Part shown: positions 61,920 through 64,000 of the stretch, piece after piece
Layout: every line of letters starts with the position of its first letter
Numbering within the stretch: the first letter of the stretch is position 1
NCBI GenBank assembly: GCA_963766195.1
Contig: CAVXYY010000005.1
Coordinates: 558,001 to 622,000 of the forward strand
Origin: JAHEFT01 sp963766195
Lineage (GTDB): Bacteria > Pseudomonadota > Gammaproteobacteria > Xanthomonadales > SZUA-36
Reading direction: 5' to 3'
Length of the DNA: 64,000 nucleotides
Program-made: the position numbers and the translations under genes
Notes under the pieces: model-generated
What the model was told of the DNA's origin: nothing
The model's input: the letters and a program-made list of their open reading frames with translations, nothing else
The model's database searches: none

Positions 61920-63712
61920 AGGTGGCTCGAAACTTACTGTTCACGTTTATCACCCTGCTGTTTTTGTCGGGTTGTTCCCTGTCGGCCAAAAAAGTCAGGG
62001 AAGTGGACAGGCGCGTGACGGATCAGCAGGAAACCGGACTGACCTGTTTTCCGCGGGATATCGACCGCTGCGCCGTGCCGTCGCCGGTTCTCGAGCAGGC
62101 AAGACAAGCCGACCGGGACGGTCGCTATCAACTGACACTGATCGAATACGGCGAGGATGCTCTGAAGCTCCGGATTCACATGATCCGCGCCGCCCAGCGC
62201 TACATAGACCTGCAGAATTTCATCCTTCGCAAGGATGATACCGGCCAGTTGGTCCTTCACGAACTGCTCGATGCAGCCCGGCGCGGGGTCAAGGTTCGAC
62301 TGCTGCTGGACCAGATGTTTTCGTTTTCGGATGTGCAGTACCTGCTGCGCCTGGCGATGGCGCACAGTAACTTTGAGATCCGTTTTTACAATCCGTCATT
62401 TTACAAGGCGAAAATGGCCAACCACGACTGGATCAACGGAATGGCATGCTGTTTCCGCAGAGTCAATCAGCGCATGCATAACAAGCTGCTGGTGGTTGAT
62501 GACCTGGCCGGCTTGATCGGAGGGCGCAACATCGCTGACCGGTATTTCGACTATGACCCGAACTATGATTTCAAAGACCGGGATGTGCTGGTTTTCGGAA
62601 GGACGGCGCGCGAGATGCGTGAATCGTTCGACTGGTTCTGGTTTGGCAGGAAGACCATCCCGGTGCAGCACCTGCGTGACGTCGCGGCGGAGCTTTTCAA
62701 GGGTGATCCCGGCAACCTTAAGCCTTACCGGCCGGCGGAACGTTTGCTCCCCCTGTTGGAGCAGATTGAAGACTCGGAGCAAATAGAGAAACTGTTTGTC
62801 GAACCCGCGATTGACGTGGAGCGCCTTGCGTACTTTTCGGACCGGCCGCGCAAGCACGAAATCGAGGATGAGGCCGTGCCTGAAGACATCACCAGCGAAT
62901 TATACGATGTGATCCTGTCGGCTAAACGGTCGGTGGTCATCCAGTCGCCCTACATGGTCCTATCCAGGCGGGCCCGCGGTATTTTCGCGGAATTGCGCGA
63001 ACAAAACCCGGAGATCGAGCTCGTCTTTTCCACCAATTCCCTGGCCTCCACTGATGCCGATACTGTGTACGCAAATACTCACCGGCACAAGAAACGATAT
63101 GTGAAGACGCTGGGATTCCGGATGTATGAGTTCAAGCCGTTTCCGCTTGATGCGCCGGAGTTCTTTCCGCGCTGGTCTGAGCTGATCGAAGAGAATAAGC
63201 GGGGTATGGTCAGCGAATCCGTTGTTTCGGGGGACAATTCCGTGATCCCGATGCCCGCTCCCCGCGTTGGGCTGCATTCCAAATCGTTTGTCGTCGATGG
63301 CCGTGTGGCCATGATCGGGTCGCACAATTTTGACCCGCGTTCTGAAGGATTCAATACCGAGAATGGCCTGATCGTGTGGGATGAAAAATTTGCCCGCAAG
63401 CTGGAACATCTGATTCGCCGCGACATTGAGCCCGAGAACAGCTGGGTTGTTGCTTTAAAGCCGGATAAGGAACAGGTAAAAAGCGCCCTGGCTCCGGTAA
63501 AAAAAACCATTCCCCAGTTCAAGCCGTGGTCATACGGCGCCACCTCGGTCTACGAGTTGGCGCCGGGCAAGCAGGCGGTGCCGCCCGGCTCGCCTGATTT
63601 TTACCGCAATTATTATTCGGTCGGTAGTTTTCCGGAAGTGATCAGGACGAACAGGCAGATTAACGTGGTATTCCTCAGCTCCTTCTTTTTCTTCCTTGAA
63701 CCGGTGTTGTAG
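61916..63712 (+). CDS. PLD-family lipoprotein, cardiolipin synthase-like
   Basis: The 598-aa protein begins with a lipoprotein signal (LLFTFITLLFLSGCSLSA; lipobox LSGC) and has two HKD-type motifs: VNQRMHNKLLVVDDLAGLIGGRNIADRYF and GLHSKSFVVDGRVAMIGSHNFDPRSEG. PLD enzymes of this layout act as cardiolipin synthases or phospholipases. It starts at a TTG overlapping the upstream TGA (TTGA), a coupled pair. A GTG at 61922 is also possible. Confidence 0.85.
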   Translation: MKVARNLLFTFITLLFLSGCSLSAKKVREVDRRVTDQQETGLTCFPRDIDRCAVPSPVLEQARQADRDGRYQLTLIEYGEDALKLRIHMIRAAQRYIDLQNFILRKDDTGQLVLHELLDAARRGVKVRLLLDQMFSFSDVQYLLRLAMAHSNFEIRFYNPSFYKAKMANHDWINGMACCFRRVNQRMHNKLLVVDDLAGLIGGRNIADRYFDYDPNYDFKDRDVLVFGRTAREMRESFDWFWFGRKTIPVQHLRDVAAELFKGDPGNLKPYRPAERLLPLLEQIEDSEQIEKLFVEPAIDVERLAYFSDRPRKHEIEDEAVPEDITSELYDVILSAKRSVVIQSPYMVLSRRARGIFAELREQNPEIELVFSTNSLASTDADTVYANTHRHKKRYVKTLGFRMYEFKPFPLDAPEFFPRWSELIEENKRGMVSESVVSGDNSVIPMPAPRVGLHSKSFVVDGRVAMIGSHNFDPRSEGFNTENGLIVWDEKFARKLEHLIRRDIEPENSWVVALKPDKEQVKSALAPVKKTIPQFKPWSYGATSVYELAPGKQAVPPGSPDFYRNYYSVGSFPEVIRTNRQINVVFLSSFFFFLEPVL

Positions 63713-63727
63713 GTCAAAGCCTGGCCC

Positions 63728-64000
63728 ATGCATATCTTACTCATACTGATCGGGTTACTGGCGCTTGCCGTGGGCCCGGGCCTCTGGGTAAAACGCGTCA
63801 TGACGCGCTACCATTCCCCAGCGGATCGTTATGGATACAGCGGAGGCGAGACCGCCCGTAAATTGCTGGACTCCCTTGGTCTCGGGCATGTACGTGCCGA
63901 GATCACTGAAAACGGCGATCATTATGATCCCGTGGAAAAAGTTGTGCGGCTGACCCAGCAGAACTTTGAAGGCAAATCGTTGACCGCGATCACGATTGCC
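63728..64000 (+). CDS. YugP-type zinc metallopeptidase, partial
   Basis: Only the first 91 codons are in the window. A membrane helix (LLILIGLLALAVGPGLWVK) is followed by RYHSPADRYGYSGGETARKLL, EITENGDHYDPVEKVVRLTQ and NFEGKSLTAITIA. These match the Zn_peptidase_2 family, where an AAHEVGHA zinc site comes next and is cut off here. It is 15 nt after the PLD lipoprotein and likely in its operon. Confidence 0.8.
   Translation, partial: MHILLILIGLLALAVGPGLWVKRVMTRYHSPADRYGYSGGETARKLLDSLGLGHVRAEITENGDHYDPVEKVVRLTQQNFEGKSLTAITIA

Noticed and set aside
1..64000. CRISPR array, rRNA genes, insertion sequences or prophage
   Set aside because: No regularly spaced repeats, no rRNA and no transposase, integrase or phage structural gene were seen in the window.

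Overview
This 64 kb window looks like chromosomal DNA of a marine-type gammaproteobacterium. The evidence is the ftsY-mutY-yggX, rsmD-coaD-fdxL and MoxR-DUF58-TgpA gene orders, together with preTA and oleABCD operons, a TolB-like/TPR membrane protein and REP-like repeats. A Woeseiales/Chromatiales/Xanthomonadales-like relative is my inference; no rRNA is present to settle it. Most genes are intact and tightly packed. Several, however (an ATP-grasp ligase, meaB, methylmalonyl-CoA mutase, higB), are broken by single-base frameshifts, so the reader should keep possible assembly indels in mind.

Region by region. 1-1.6 kb: a family 2B encapsulin shell gene with a cyclic-nucleotide-binding domain, overlapping the start of a probable cargo gene cut off by the window edge. 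1.86-7.5 kb: a locally AT-richer glycan island with two sulfotransferase domains (one fused to a glycosyltransferase), DUF5672, a GT92-like and a fucosyltransferase-like protein, and a 33-aa membrane peptide. 7.5-10.1 kb: a nucleotidyltransferase, a PqqD-like protein, an HprK-like kinase and a small Tat-like secreted peptide, resembling the poorly understood HPr-rel-A systems. This is the best candidate for an undescribed peptide-modification system. 10.3-15.4 kb: exported tyrosine phosphatase, PQQ sugar dehydrogenase and a large M6 protease. 15.5-16.7 kb: a GC-rich, frameshifted ATP-grasp gene. 16.8-20.7 kb: MoxR/DUF58/transglutaminase operon. 21-25.7 kb: TolB/TPR membrane protein and a second M6 protease. 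26-27 kb: a small membrane peptide and a hypothetical protein.

27-35.7 kb: propionyl-CoA to succinyl-CoA pathway (mutase, carboxylase beta and alpha, MeaB, epimerase), then an ABM-domain protein and an ACP malonyltransferase-like protein. 35.8-42.2 kb: the complete reductive pyrimidine degradation operon (dihydropyrimidinase, beta-ureidopropionase, NCS1 transporter, PreT, PreA). 42.5-44.6 kb: an internally shortened AMP ligase, a HigA antitoxin with a decayed higB, a hairpin repeat, and tRNA-Phe with a 34-bp tandem copy of its 3' end. 44.7-49 kb: DUF1761, YggX, MutY and FtsY on the minus strand, then RsmD, CoaD and FdxL on the plus strand. 49-54.8 kb: gamma-glutamyltransferase, an M20 amidohydrolase and a pair of amidohydrolases, one lacking its metal ligands. 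REP-like inverted repeats here supply the stop codons of three genes. 54.8-56.4 kb: an LPS-kinase-like protein and a cysteine-containing exported protein. 56.4-61 kb: a complete oleABCD long-chain olefin operon, divergent from a phosphopantetheinyl transferase, a PLD-family lipoprotein and a truncated zinc peptidase at the right edge.
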